From Daphnia pulex (lineage: Eukaryota; Arthropoda; Branchiopoda; Diplostraca; Daphniidae): DNA of 64,000 bases. Each line of letters opens with the position of its first letter. The stretch's first letter is position 1. Made by a program: the position numbers and the translations under genes. The notes under the pieces were generated by a model. It saw only the letters and a program-made list of their open reading frames with translations, had not been told where the DNA came from and did no database searches. Location: positions 11,859,501 to 11,923,500 of the forward strand of contig NC_060018.1 of NCBI RefSeq assembly GCF_021134715.1, written 5' to 3'. This document shows positions 47,701-57,346 of the stretch, piece after piece.

Positions 47701-50700
47701 TTTAGGAAATGTGTTTTTTTTATTTCCATTCTCATTTCCTTGGCTGTCAGTAGCTGTTGTTGTATTATTACAATTACTTATACTTATTTAATATTTAAAA
47801 ATCAAACAATGGGTCTCATTTTTTTTAGAACTATTCCCGGATTCACAACCAAATTTCCATTGGTTTACCAACCATACCCCCATTGAAGGACGCTTCTTAA
47901 ACGGTTCGCCTCTTCGCCATCGAGTCTACCATCACATCCCGGATTATCCGGACTTTTTATTTCAAGTAAGTATTCCTGAACCCTATCCTTCCCCCACCCA
48001 TCTTGCAAAGGACTATCATCACCGATAGGCTAACTGTGGTGGGATACAGATATAGCAGTCGGTCGTTGTTCCACCCGGAGCATGCGTGTTAGTTATTAAG
48101 TCATTTAATTAAGTAATTTAATAGTGTTTGACCCTCAAAATGCCCCCCAAACGAAAACAACTAACTGATGAAGAGAAAGCAAAAAAAAATGCAGAACTAA
48201 GAGCGAAAAGAAAGGAAGAAACACCGGAAGCGAGGGATTTGAGATTGCGTATTGTTAGGGAACGTTACGCCGAAAGGAAACGTCAAAACACCCAAGAAGA
48301 AAATATCCAAGATCAGGCTGCTCAGGCTAAAAGAAAACGTAACGTACGTCAACAGGAATTTCCCGAAAAGAGAGAAGAAAGACGCAGAATTGACAAAGAA
48401 TACCACCAGATTCGACGTGTTGCAGAAGAAAGTGAAGCTGATCACGAAAGAAGTAGCGTAGAAGAAATGCATCACGAAATTCGTCTTATTGAAGAAACAC
48501 AGGAGGTGGCGGAATTAACATGTGAAGCGAATGAAGAGCAATCGACGGCAACTGAAAACGATGGAGCAGAAATTTTCTTGGATGGTTTGGAAAGCGTTGA
48601 TTGGACACAATTTGACCAAGAATCTGAAGATTTACGACGAGCAAAGTATGCTCAAGATCATGCAGATATTGTTCCAGTCGAAACAGAAGAAGAGCAACGT
48701 CACCGACAAGAATTTTTGGAGCAAAATCGGCTAACTAAGGTGAAGAAGACTCATCAACTAGCTCAGAAGCCAATCTTAGATGAAAGTAAAATTAAGATTT
48801 ATTCATGTGGGAAAATGGACGTGAGTTGTGAATTCTGCGGAGCAATTCATTTCAAAGGCGAATTGGCAAGTGGCAAGAAATTTAATCTTTGTTGTTCCAA
48901 AGGAAAGGTGATTCTCCCTCCTCCTAAGGAATGCCCAGAATTGCTTCAAATGTTATTTACCAACTGCCATCCTAAATCTGCAAGTTTCATCAAAGATGCC
49001 CGAAAGTACAACAATGCTCTCGCATTTGCATCACTGGGAGCATCCATTGACGTTATACGTGGAAGAGGACCATATTGTTACAAGATTCATGGGCAACTGT
49101 ACCACAATACAACTGCCGTTCAATACTATGATGAAGAAACATCCGTTCCTCCCGCTCTCAAGTACGCGCAACTATATTTCCTGGATTCTGCTCAAGCGAA
49201 CGAACAACGATTTAATAATCCAGCAAACAGAAGCTGTGATAGCGCTCTCATGGAACAACTAGATGCTCTCATTCGTCGTGTTAATCCATATGCTGTCATG
49301 TACAAAAACATGCGTCAAGTGGCTATGGAAGAGGACCGTCAAGCAGCAGATGAAGGTAGGGCTCCGTTAGTGATTTCGATGGTTATTCATAACGATCGAA
49401 GAACACAGGATGAAAGAAGATACAATAGCCCTGCAGGAGAAGAAATTGCGGTTGTGTTTAAAAGCATTGATGGAGCACCCCCTGAAAACAGGGATGTCCG
49501 AGGGCATCTATTAATTCCACGGAGAGGAAAAGTTTTCATTAGGATTGATACTCAAAAACCCATGTGCGATCCCATGACGTACCCATTGCTTTTTCCGAAT
49601 GGTGACAATGGATGGGATCAAAATTTAAAACGAAGAAATCTAAATGAAGACCAAGATAATGTTTCCCATGATCATGATGAAGAACAAGAATTATTGGCTG
49701 AAGAATCTAGAATCGCAGACTTAAACGACGAAGAAGACCAGATGCGAACTGAAATTGTACCGGAACCAGAATTTGAAACAGAAGTCGACATTGATCCTGA
49801 TGTTCCAGTACCAATCTATGACGTCAACAGAAGAGGACCGCGTTCCAGAATAACTCAGTGTGAGTTTTATAGTAGTCAACTCTCGATACGTAAAGGGATT
49901 TTTAATGCGGTTTTATACGGAGGACCGCTGTTTCAACAATATGTTGTTGATGCGTACGTGAAAGTTGAGGCGAACAGGATCCATTACATTCAAACGCATC
50001 AAAAGGATCTGCACGTCGCACAGTATAATGGTCTTATGGACTATATTACGACGCGAGCTGAAAGAGACAACATTACTGTAGGGACACCTGTGATTTTACC
50101 TTCGTCTTTCATAGGTAGTCCAAGAGCGATGAAACAAGGATATCAAGATGCAATGGCTATTTGCAGTAGATTTGGAAAGCCGACTTATTTCCTCACATTT
50201 ACCTGTAATCCAAAGTGGCAAGAGATTACAGAGAGCATCGAGAGCTATCAAGTAGCAGCCAACAGACCTGACGTTGTCGCAAGAGTCTATCAACTTAAAT
50301 TAAAAGAACTCATCAAAGATATTCAAGAGAAACAAATTTTAGGGGTTGTTGTTGCAAGAATTCACGTAATTGAATTTCAAAAGCGAGGCCTACCCCATTG
50401 TCATATGTTGATTTGGATTGATCAACATGACGTTCCTACAACTGAATCTGAAATCGACAAGACAATTTCAGCTGAAATTCCGGATCCAGAAACACACCCA
50501 GAACTTCACAAAATAATCATGAGCAACATGATTCATGGTCCGTGTGGTACCAGTAATCCAAACTCACCCTGCATGGACGGTGGTAAATGCACGAAATCGT
50601 TTCCAAAACCTTTTTCACCATCTACAGTCATTAATTCCAATGGATATCCAACCTACAGAAGAAGAGACACCGGTATATCGTATCCTCTAAACGACAAGCC

Positions 50701-53700
50701 CAACTCTCCTCGAGTTGATAACAGCTGGGTTGTACCTTTTAATGCTTATCTCTCCCTGAAATACAATTCTCACATCAATTTAGAGTTTTGCGCGTCTATT
50801 ACAAGTGTCAAGTATATATTTAAATATATATACAAAGGCCATGATTGCGCAAATATTCAAATTAGCAGAGCTGAAAATCAACAAGGTCAACAGGAAATAG
50901 TGTGGGATGAAACCAAGCAGTTTTTGGACACAAGATACGTGAGCGCTCCAGAAGCATGCTGGCGACTTTTTAAGTACCCACTTTGTTACCGATCTCACGC
51001 CGTAAGTCGATTGGCTGTTCATCTTCCTCAAGAACAACCTGTTTACTTCCAAGCAGGATTTGAAGATCGAGCAGTGTTAAATGCAGCTTCAAAATTAACT
51101 ACGTTGACAGCTTGGTTTAAATTAAACCAGGATCACGAATCGGCAAGACAGTACTACTATCGCGAAATTCCGAATCATTTCTGCTTCCATAACAACCAAC
51201 GTAAATGGAAGCCAAGAAAGAAGAGAATAAATGTTATCGGCAGAATTTATTCTGTTGGGGTGAAACAAGTAGAAAGACACAGTCTTCGCTTGCTTTTGCT
51301 TGAGGTAAAAGGAGCAACAAGTTTTGAATATCTTCGAACAGTCGACAACGTTTTGTATCCCACATTCAAGCAAGCGGCCATAGCAAGAAATCTTCTCGCT
51401 GATGACAGTGTTTGGGAAAAAGTAATGGAAGAAGCCGCTGCCTTTGAAATGCCAGTCCAGTTAAGACAACTTTTTGTCGACATATGTTGTCACTGTCGTC
51501 CGACGAACGCGCAACTTCTTTTTAATAACAACCTACAGCATCTCACTGAAGACTACCAAAGAACTGGGCATGGAGAAGAAGTGGCCAAAAATCTAGCGTT
51601 AAAATGGATTCAAGATAAGATAGTGCAAAATGGTGAAAAATATGAAGATTTTGAACTACCCATACCTGATTTCCAACTGATTGATAGACTTATTTCCGCT
51701 GAAATTGAAGAAAATGATGAGAATGTCCAAAGACAAAAGAAATTGAGAGGGGAAATGATGATGGCTAAATTAAATGTTGGTCAACGAGCGGCATTTGATC
51801 AAATAATGACCGCAATCAATGATGAAAACTCTCTTCAATCACGTCAATTCTTCTTAGATGGTCCTGGTGGAACAGGGAAAACATTTCTCTACAATACTCT
51901 AATCAACGTTCTTCAGGGTGAAGGAAAAAAGATCATTGCTGTCGCTTCAACTGGAATCGCTTCAACACTGTTGATTGATGGAGCCACTTATCATTCTCAG
52001 TTTAAAATTTATCCGCCCATCACAGAAACAACCAGATCGAAAATAGAAGAACACCACTTCTCGGCGAAATTGATAAGGGATGCCGCACTAATCATCGAGG
52101 ACGAAGCTACTGTTATGACCAACCACGCTCTCAATGCGATTAAGCACGTCACTGAAAAAGTGACTAAGAATAACAAGCCTTATGGAAATAAAGTCCTTCT
52201 CCTCGGGGGAGACTTTAGACAATGTTTGCCAGTAGTCAAACATGGAAATCGAGTTAAGGTAGTTGAAGCTACCATTAAAAACTGCGAGAGTTGGTCCACC
52301 TTTCGTCACCTTCGTTTAACAGAAAACATGCGCACCACGGCGGGAAGTCAAGAGTACGCAAATTGGCTGATTGAACTGGGAAATGGGACGTTACCAACAA
52401 CAGCAAATTTGAGTTCAGATGTCGTTGAAATTCCTCCTGACTTCCTGATTACCGAAGAATATGCTAAGTCTTTGAATATCACCGGAGATGACCAAGATCC
52501 AAGAATCGATGCTTTAATTCATCACGTGTTCGGTGATCCAAAGCATCTATTGGATCAAGATGTCTCTGAAGAAGTTAATTCCCGTGCGATATTATGCCCC
52601 AAGAATGATGAATGTTTGAAGATAAACAATGCAATAATCAAAAACATGCCTGGTGAGCAGTGTGTTTATAAGAGCATAGACACAATCACAGGTGATGAGG
52701 AAGAAGTTGCTAATTTCCCAACAGAATTCCTCAACACGCTGAAAATATCTGGAATTCCACCTCATACGTTAAAACTCAAAGTTGGTGCCATAATAATGCT
52801 TCTGAAGAATATAGACTCAAGACGAGGACTATGCAACGGAACAAGATTAGTCATCAAACAGCTCCGTCAAAACGTTATCGTTGCAGCAATTTCTTCTGGA
52901 AAAAATAAAGGACTTTGTGTGTTCATTCCAAGAATGAACATGTCTCCAACAGATTCTGATCTGCCGTTCACCTTAAATAGACTGCAATTTCCAGTGCTTC
53001 TCGCCTTTGCCGTAACCATAAACAAATCACAAGGTCAGACGTTCGATCGGGTTGGCATTCTTCTTCAAGAACCTGTTTTCAGCCATGGACAATTGTACGT
53101 CGCCTTTTCCAGAGCGACTTCAAGAGAAGGAGTCAAAGTCGTTTGCATAGAAGGTGCAAAACAAGGCAAAATTCTCAACAAATCTACAACAGTACAAGAC
53201 CGGGAAAAGGTTTTCACACATAATATTGTGTATAAAGAAGTTCTTTCATCAACTTAAAGAAATCACTGCCCAAGTGAACGGAAAAACGGAGAAAAAAGAG
53301 GAACTAACTTCCGCCTCGGTCTACGGACCAATAAGGAGCACGGGCATGGCCTTGGGGGCAGTTCCCAAGTGCGCTAAACTGTGAAATAATAAGTTTCGTA
53401 CAGTAAAGGTTGCTCAAAAAATAGGTTAGGTTAGGTTAAGATAGGTTAACATGCAATAATTAGCGCGCATTTTCCTATCTTAGTATGGGAATATATTCAG
53501 TATAATTATCATCTATCATTTTTGTTCTTTACATTCGAAACTGACTTTCACTTACGTTCATTTGCTTTTAAAAAAAGTGAAAACAATGATTCAAACTTTG
53601 CTAGACCCAAGTTCCCCGGTGTCGACCGGGCTGAAGTTACTAGTCATAGATAAATTAGCACGTACCCGTATAGCACTGGCACAGTAACAAGGAAGGCACC

Positions 53701-54206
53701 GGTTCGATTCCCGGTTAGATATCAAAGCTAACTTATTCAATTTGTAATACGATAAAACAAAAATAAAAAAGCTCCTGTGTTAAATGTTTAAGAATTATCG
53801 AACTTATCGAAGAGAAAATGGCCGAATGATTATCAGAAAAGATGGAAGATCATGTAGCCTAAGTGGGCTGAGGGGTAGAGTATTTAAATTGTTTAAGCTT
53901 ATTTTACTTTTTTAAAGATGTCACAAGGATGTCTTTAAGACGGCAGCAAGATGTCTTAAGAACGTCTTTAGGAAGTCTTTAACCTAATCCGAAAGATTGT
54001 CCCGGTCATTTTGGACACAAGTAAGGAGTCTTTAAGAAAACTCTGAGACATCCTTTGGACATTCCCGCTCGGGACAACTTGACATCTTTAGGACGTCTTT
54101 AAGACATCCCGGTGCTGTGTGGGATGGCCGATTTACCAGTGTCGGACGGCAATTTGTTGACAGCGTAAATCGAACTCAAAACTAGGTACACAAAAAAGGA
54201 GATCAT
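41739..54206 (-). CDS. GALM: Aldose 1-epimerase (galactose mutarotase), secreted form, with transposon-filled intron 1
   Basis: Exons 54137-54206, 43518-43730, 42538-42811, 41944-42475 and 41739-41816 join in frame to 388 aa. The last four exons are secure: VGRVANRIAKG, the catalytic His motifs NHLHGG and NHAYFNLAG, GYDHNFV, and the catalytic Glu in GFCVETQNFPDA. The enzyme interconverts alpha and beta anomers of aldoses such as galactose. The first exon (MISFFVYLVLSSIYAVNKL) is a signal peptide. It lies beyond the transposons and its splice phase fits exactly. A second candidate first exon with the same phase (44371-44449, MKVYSINIMIAVVVSYIP) lies inside the transposon. Intron 1 is about 10.4 kb against some 60-700 bp elsewhere. 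The secretion signal is unusual, since vertebrate GALM is cytosolic. I am sure of the gene and less sure of exon 1. Confidence 0.85.
45601..45886. repeat. Foldback with doubled arms inside the Helitron
   Basis: Each arm holds two tandem copies of a 65-70 bp unit containing ACGCAGGCCAACTTCCCAAA and AAGTGGAAAGACTG. The arms are mirror images around about 45743. Confidence 0.88.
45909..46532 (-). CDS. Helitron-borne charged coiled-coil protein, unknown
   Basis: A single-exon frame of 207 aa starts METDSDLDESMQQ and ends NYLEK; I chose the ATG at 46532 because the longer frame has no earlier ATG. The first half is acidic (DEVGEGEGEGDS, KEKEDVEKES). The second is Lys/Glu/Arg-rich and almost certainly a long coiled coil (KRKEDLEEEIQITKELFRV, LKKQKEEEERKKKFK). 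It closes with an Ala-rich stretch (EVRAAASVASIAAF). No known domain. It lies within the Helitron on the strand opposite Rep/helicase, and a broken inverted copy of its 5' part sits next to it. It could be a captured host gene or an accessory Helitron gene; I cannot tell which. Confidence 0.5.
   Translation of the reverse strand: METDSDLDESMQQIDFDNLQVLDEVGEGEGEGDSILQLIKEKEDVEKESLGESSKSQEESLDVSKETEEAKGSVEEVWERTVKFTEDRKVVKNEEGEEKTQEEKELFEKLQACKRKRKEDLEEEIQITKELFRVQEKGREAARAVQLKKQKEEEERKKKFKPEEKARIAYQEVLLMHQQSEHLVILANEVRAAASVASIAAFNYLEK
46513..46765. repeat. Palindromic spacer between coiled-coil gene and its copy
   Basis: Inverted repeat around about 46650. The arms include AATAGAAAATTTTCAACTGC and GAGAGGGGACTGGCAAAGA and run into the first codons of the coiled-coil gene on both sides. 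Confidence 0.85.
46749..46912 (+). pseudogene. Inverted, deleted copy of the coiled-coil gene 5' end
   Basis: It starts ATGGAAACTGATTCAGATCT (METDSDLE) like the gene at 45909-46532. It lacks the segment coding for residues about 9-45, keeps KEKEDVEKESLDVSKE with a further deletion, then shifts frame at a GGAAAGGAAAC duplication and stops. The remaining DNA (GTTGAAGAAGTATGGG, AGAAAAGTTGTTAA) still follows the parent. Not functional. Confidence 0.75.
47295..47700. repeat. Foldback element inside the Helitron
   Basis: Two arms of well over 120 bp around a centre near 47497 share AATAAAGTTTCTGGGAACGT and GGAAAGACTGCG-like segments in mirror orientation. The arm tips share the short AGTGGAAAGACTGCG motif with the foldback at 45601-45886. 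No coding content. Confidence 0.8.
48140..53257 (+). CDS. Helitron Rep/helicase replication protein
   Basis: A single-exon frame of 1705 aa, from the ATG at 48140 (MPPKRKQLTDEEK), intact. In order: a basic, Glu-rich N-terminus (PKRKQLTDEEKAKK); a Cys-rich finger (CEFCGAIHF, LCCSKGKV); and a Helitron-like N domain (QLSIRKGIFNAVLYGGPLFQ). The HUH Rep domain follows, with FLTFTCNPKW, the His pair in EFQKRGLPHCHMLIW (about residue 750), and the double-Tyr motif YIFKYIYKG (about 895). Then comes a PIF1-type SF1B helicase: Walker A DGPGGTGKT (about 1240), IIEDEATVM, GGDFRQCLPVV, NKSQGQTFDRV and QLYVAFSRATS. The Rep tyrosines nick DNA and the helicase peels off the strand for rolling-circle transposition. 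All key residues are visible, so the element may be active or very young. Confidence 0.95.
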   Translation: MPPKRKQLTDEEKAKKNAELRAKRKEETPEARDLRLRIVRERYAERKRQNTQEENIQDQAAQAKRKRNVRQQEFPEKREERRRIDKEYHQIRRVAEESEADHERSSVEEMHHEIRLIEETQEVAELTCEANEEQSTATENDGAEIFLDGLESVDWTQFDQESEDLRRAKYAQDHADIVPVETEEEQRHRQEFLEQNRLTKVKKTHQLAQKPILDESKIKIYSCGKMDVSCEFCGAIHFKGELASGKKFNLCCSKGKVILPPPKECPELLQMLFTNCHPKSASFIKDARKYNNALAFASLGASIDVIRGRGPYCYKIHGQLYHNTTAVQYYDEETSVPPALKYAQLYFLDSAQANEQRFNNPANRSCDSALMEQLDALIRRVNPYAVMYKNMRQVAMEEDRQAADEGRAPLVISMVIHNDRRTQDERRYNSPAGEEIAVVFKSIDGAPPENRDVRGHLLIPRRGKVFIRIDTQKPMCDPMTYPLLFPNGDNGWDQNLKRRNLNEDQDNVSHDHDEEQELLAEESRIADLNDEEDQMRTEIVPEPEFETEVDIDPDVPVPIYDVNRRGPRSRITQCEFYSSQLSIRKGIFNAVLYGGPLFQQYVVDAYVKVEANRIHYIQTHQKDLHVAQYNGLMDYITTRAERDNITVGTPVILPSSFIGSPRAMKQGYQDAMAICSRFGKPTYFLTFTCNPKWQEITESIESYQVAANRPDVVARVYQLKLKELIKDIQEKQILGVVVARIHVIEFQKRGLPHCHMLIWIDQHDVPTTESEIDKTISAEIPDPETHPELHKIIMSNMIHGPCGTSNPNSPCMDGGKCTKSFPKPFSPSTVINSNGYPTYRRRDTGISYPLNDKPNSPRVDNSWVVPFNAYLSLKYNSHINLEFCASITSVKYIFKYIYKGHDCANIQISRAENQQGQQEIVWDETKQFLDTRYVSAPEACWRLFKYPLCYRSHAVSRLAVHLPQEQPVYFQAGFEDRAVLNAASKLTTLTAWFKLNQDHESARQYYYREIPNHFCFHNNQRKWKPRKKRINVIGRIYSVGVKQVERHSLRLLLLEVKGATSFEYLRTVDNVLYPTFKQAAIARNLLADDSVWEKVMEEAAAFEMPVQLRQLFVDICCHCRPTNAQLLFNNNLQHLTEDYQRTGHGEEVAKNLALKWIQDKIVQNGEKYEDFELPIPDFQLIDRLISAEIEENDENVQRQKKLRGEMMMAKLNVGQRAAFDQIMTAINDENSLQSRQFFLDGPGGTGKTFLYNTLINVLQGEGKKIIAVASTGIASTLLIDGATYHSQFKIYPPITETTRSKIEEHHFSAKLIRDAALIIEDEATVMTNHALNAIKHVTEKVTKNNKPYGNKVLLLGGDFRQCLPVVKHGNRVKVVEATIKNCESWSTFRHLRLTENMRTTAGSQEYANWLIELGNGTLPTTANLSSDVVEIPPDFLITEEYAKSLNITGDDQDPRIDALIHHVFGDPKHLLDQDVSEEVNSRAILCPKNDECLKINNAIIKNMPGEQCVYKSIDTITGDEEEVANFPTEFLNTLKISGIPPHTLKLKVGAIIMLLKNIDSRRGLCNGTRLVIKQLRQNVIVAAISSGKNKGLCVFIPRMNMSPTDSDLPFTLNRLQFPVLLAFAVTINKSQGQTFDRVGILLQEPVFSHGQLYVAFSRATSREGVKVVCIEGAKQGKILNKSTTVQDREKVFTHNIVYKEVLSST

Positions 54207-54724
54207 GCTGGCGTTGCGGATGCGATGCTCTCTTGTTACTTGTAGCTCTCTTACAGTCAAACTATTTTCTGGCCGGTATGCTCGCTAGATTATTTCCTCT
54301 CTCGGCGGATTATTTCTCGGCACGCACAGCACTTGGTAACAATATGATGCTGGACAATGAGCGCAGCTTTGTGTTGCTGGATACAGAGAAGACGCCAATA
54401 ATTCATCATTGATATTAGTATGAATGGCTGCGCTAGGAATGATTAGGATTACAGTCAAGTTTTAACTCATTCAATGCTTCCGCTATTGTTCTCTTTGAGT
54501 TGTTTTTTTTACGATACATCAGTGGAAATTTTATTACTACCCTAACAACTCATTTCAGTTACTGGAGGATATGAAGAGAGTAGGCTAGTAATTTATGTTT
54601 CTATTTATTTGCAAGTCATGACCAAGGGGAATAAATATTTTAATATAATGTAACAATTAGTAACATTTACGTTTAAATTCATTTCATGGCGGGAACCAGG
54701 CCTATAGAAGCGAGGATAATGTTC
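54207..54724. other. Upstream of the epimerase, downstream of the elongase
   Basis: 518 bp, AT-rich, no coding signal. It should hold the epimerase promoter (minus strand) and the elongase 3' UTR. Confidence 0.35.
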
Positions 54725-55649
54725 TCATTTATTTTTGTCATTCAGGATTGGCATCGATGAAAAAGCCCCCGCTTCTTTACGTTGGAGAGCGTAGGTTTTT
54801 TGATAAAATTTGATAAACAAGTGGAGAATAAGTAATTCGTGGCCACCGATCCACCAGCAGAAAGCGACAGGAAAATCGCAATCGATGAATATCCACTGGA
54901 AACAGTGAAGAGATGCCACGACGAATTGAGTCATCTGAAGGATGGTGAGCTGTTTCTTCCAACCGAGGAATTGTCGATAGCGCGGACCCATGACTGTCAT
55001 GAAGTAATAAAAATACATCACGACGTGAACGAAAGTGTTGAGAAAAATCCAAAAAGTGGTGTGCCCTCCACAGACGAATCGAATTCCTGGCCAGGGACTG
55101 ATTACAAGTAACGCGTGGTGGATGACGTGAAGCGTCGATATTTGGCTGAACTTCTTGCGAAGAACAAAGAAGAGCGTGTCGAATAAATCGAAGAATTTCA
55201 AAATGTAGAATAAGTAGCTTGCCGTGAGCATTCGCAAAGCTGATTCGCTATTCGAATAGTCAACTGGCTGACACGTGAAACTGTAATTGCCACTGAGCCA
55301 GCCGTAGCGGCCTAATTCGTAGAATAACCAGCCGTTTGAAACGATTTGAAATAAGTTGTAGACCAATAAAGCCTCCTTTAGCTTGTAAGCTGGCCGATCT
55401 TTCATGTACTGCGGACCCCATATTTTGACGACGTAAACGTAAGCCAGACAGATCACGATTGGCATTAATGGGGAGCTCATCAAAGGCCAATCGTCCACTC
55501 GTTTATCTGGTGGGTTTTAATGAGTATGGGGAAAATTAAAATGCACGTACGTTTCATTTTATGAATAGCGAAATAACCAATATACCTCGTAGTTCCCATA
55601 ATCTGGTGATTTCGTGTACGACCGTTTGTACGAGTGAATAAGTCATCAT
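54725..55649 (-). CDS. Very-long-chain fatty acid elongase (ELOVL)
   Basis: Exons 55586-55649 and 54725-55506 join in frame to 281 aa, the usual ELOVL size. It starts MMTYSLVQTVVHEITRLWEL, then RVDDWPLMSSP, which is standard for arthropod ELOVLs. Seven hydrophobic segments are visible. The catalytic His box HVIHH is in TLHVIHHALLV. Other markers are KFFDLFDTLFFVLRK, MYFYYFMT and TQFVVASLHCF. The usual KxxExxDT motif has Asp in place of Glu. The C-terminus (NDKNK) has a Lys at -3 that may serve ER retention. The enzyme condenses malonyl-CoA with long acyl-CoA in the ER membrane. An extra ATG follows directly after the first. It is divergent from the ABCH transporter upstream. Confidence 0.94.
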
Positions 55650-57346
55650 AATAGACTAAAACAATCAGCACGCTACAGCCTGAACTGAAATGGGAATGGA
55701 CTCACTGCCGAGAGACCGGAAAGGTCTTTGAGGACGAATCCGTGTACGATCAAGCATCTTATTTATACTAAGGCTAAAGAAAGAGAAAAAGAAACAGTAT
55801 ATAATAACTCTCGCAGCTATTATTGCGCACGACTAACTGTAAAAGCAATTAATGAAATAACAACAGTGTTTAAATGTTGTACGAGTGACGAGACTGCTGC
55901 GCCGTGCTTGTTCAAAATTGCGAGTCCAAGTTTCTATATACACACAGCAGCAACGGGACTAATAATATAAAATAATATTTTGGGTTTTGGAGGATGGACC
56001 TACGGCATATGGGCATATGCATGCAAGCCGTGAATTTCAGTGGGGATTTCCCCGCACAAGGATATGCAGCGTTTTCGCTTTTGTAAACATATATAAACGT
56101 AAAATATAAACTGGCTAACTAACGGTTCTAAGTTTCATACAACGACGTAAACATTAACGAGAGGTTCTGCATTCAGCATTAACAATTTTAAATCCACAAA
56201 GGAGAACGTATTTATAGTCACAAAAATATATATACACACAACAATATCTAAAATAAGTTAAGTTAACTTTATTATTATATTTGATCATGGTGCGGTTTGA
56301 TTATTCCTTTCACTCCTTTCCCTTGATGATTCCATCTTTTCATTCCACCCAACAGAAGTTCACAAAAAAAAACAAAGCAATTGCAGTGAATTAAGAATAA
56401 AGTATAACGGCGATAAAGTTGAAAAAAATAAATAAACAGCTGTTCTTGACGATTGACACAAAATAAACGTATCGAATTTTACACGCTAAAAATCATTTTT
56501 TGTTTTCTGCCGGCAGCAGCAGGTCTCCTTCGGGAACCAATATATAATGCGATTGCCGCGTCCGCGATGAATAAGGGCAACTGTAAAGTTACAGCAGTGT
56601 ATCAGGAGTGCAAGCAGATTTTAGAGCGACTTACGGTGATTTTGCCGCAAGGTATGTAGTCGCGGTTGTTTTTCTGCGTGTTCCCTGTGCCCTCGTCGAA
56701 ACACGTGATTCACGCAATTCCCACTCACGTAGCATTTCGTGAGTTACAAAGGGGCATTGCTCTCTGTGTTTTGGCGAGAGATACTAGTATATGACTCGTC
56801 GATTTTCACTTCACATTGTCAAGGAGAAAAGTGCTCATCACTAATTGCTTTTTAGTGCTGAGATAGTGAGAGACTCAACATTTGAAAAGGGCATTTTAAT
56901 TTGTTAAGTTTGAAATGAAAATGATTATGAAAGGAAATTAAAAAAAAAAAAGTTAATATAAATGAGTATGTATACCGGACGAGAGTGGCAGATGGTTCTT
57001 GTCTTCTTGATGATTTCGCTTTCGCAATAAGAAATAACGGTATATTGTTGCATCTTTTTAACCCAATAAACTGAAAACGAAGGCGGACGAAGTTCAAGAG
57101 GGCTGGACCAAGAGGAGCTCTGACAAGGCTCAAATCGCTATATTGGGGTCCCGTTTCCATTTGAACGGGATAACATAGCGAGAGAGCAACAAAACGTAAT
57201 ACTTCTCACTATTTATAAAATAGTTTCACTTGGAATCGGTCATAGACAAAAGAGCTCTTCTTATTTTCGTTTGTCGACTCAATCTTCTGACAACATTTTC
57301 TGATCTGATTTTTAAACATTATAACATAACACAATATTCGTTAAGA
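55650..57346. other. Divergent intergenic region between ELOVL and ABCH
   Basis: 1.7 kb, AT-rich. One short open segment (56453-56659) reads REPIYNAIAASAMNKGNC and ends at a GTATGT donor-like site. I could not link it to any exon and leave it uncalled. The remainder shows no coding signal. Confidence 0.35.

Larger units (their letters stand above)
45059..53643 (+). mobile_element. Autonomous Helitron, about 8.6 kb
   Basis: The left end TCCATATATAATAAAAGAAC is preceded by A. The right end has the hairpin CCCCGGTGTCGACCGGG, then CTGAAGTTACTAG, with T after it. This is the expected A/T insertion with 5'-TC and CTAG-3' ends. It carries an intact Rep/helicase ORF (48140-53257), a coiled-coil cargo gene, and several foldback sequences. 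The ends match the non-autonomous Helitron at 33807-34919. Confidence 0.88.
43821..54121. mobile_element. TIR element with GATGTCTT-type internal repeats, split by a Helitron
   Basis: The ends are exact 14-bp inverted repeats, CACACAGCACCGGG (43821-43834) and its complement (54108-54121). Inside are many short palindromic rungs of the type GATGTCTTTAAGACGTCC, at 43840-44320, 44770-44960 and 53915-54110. Without the Helitron (45059-53643) the element is about 1.7 kb. No transposase frame. It sits in intron 1 of the aldose epimerase gene. No target-site duplication is claimed. Confidence 0.65.

Noticed and set aside
56453-56659. Short frame reading REPIYNAIAASAMNKGNC before a donor-like GTATGT
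   Set aside because: Looks exon-like but no acceptor, partner exon or family could be identified; kept only as a remark in the intergenic entry.
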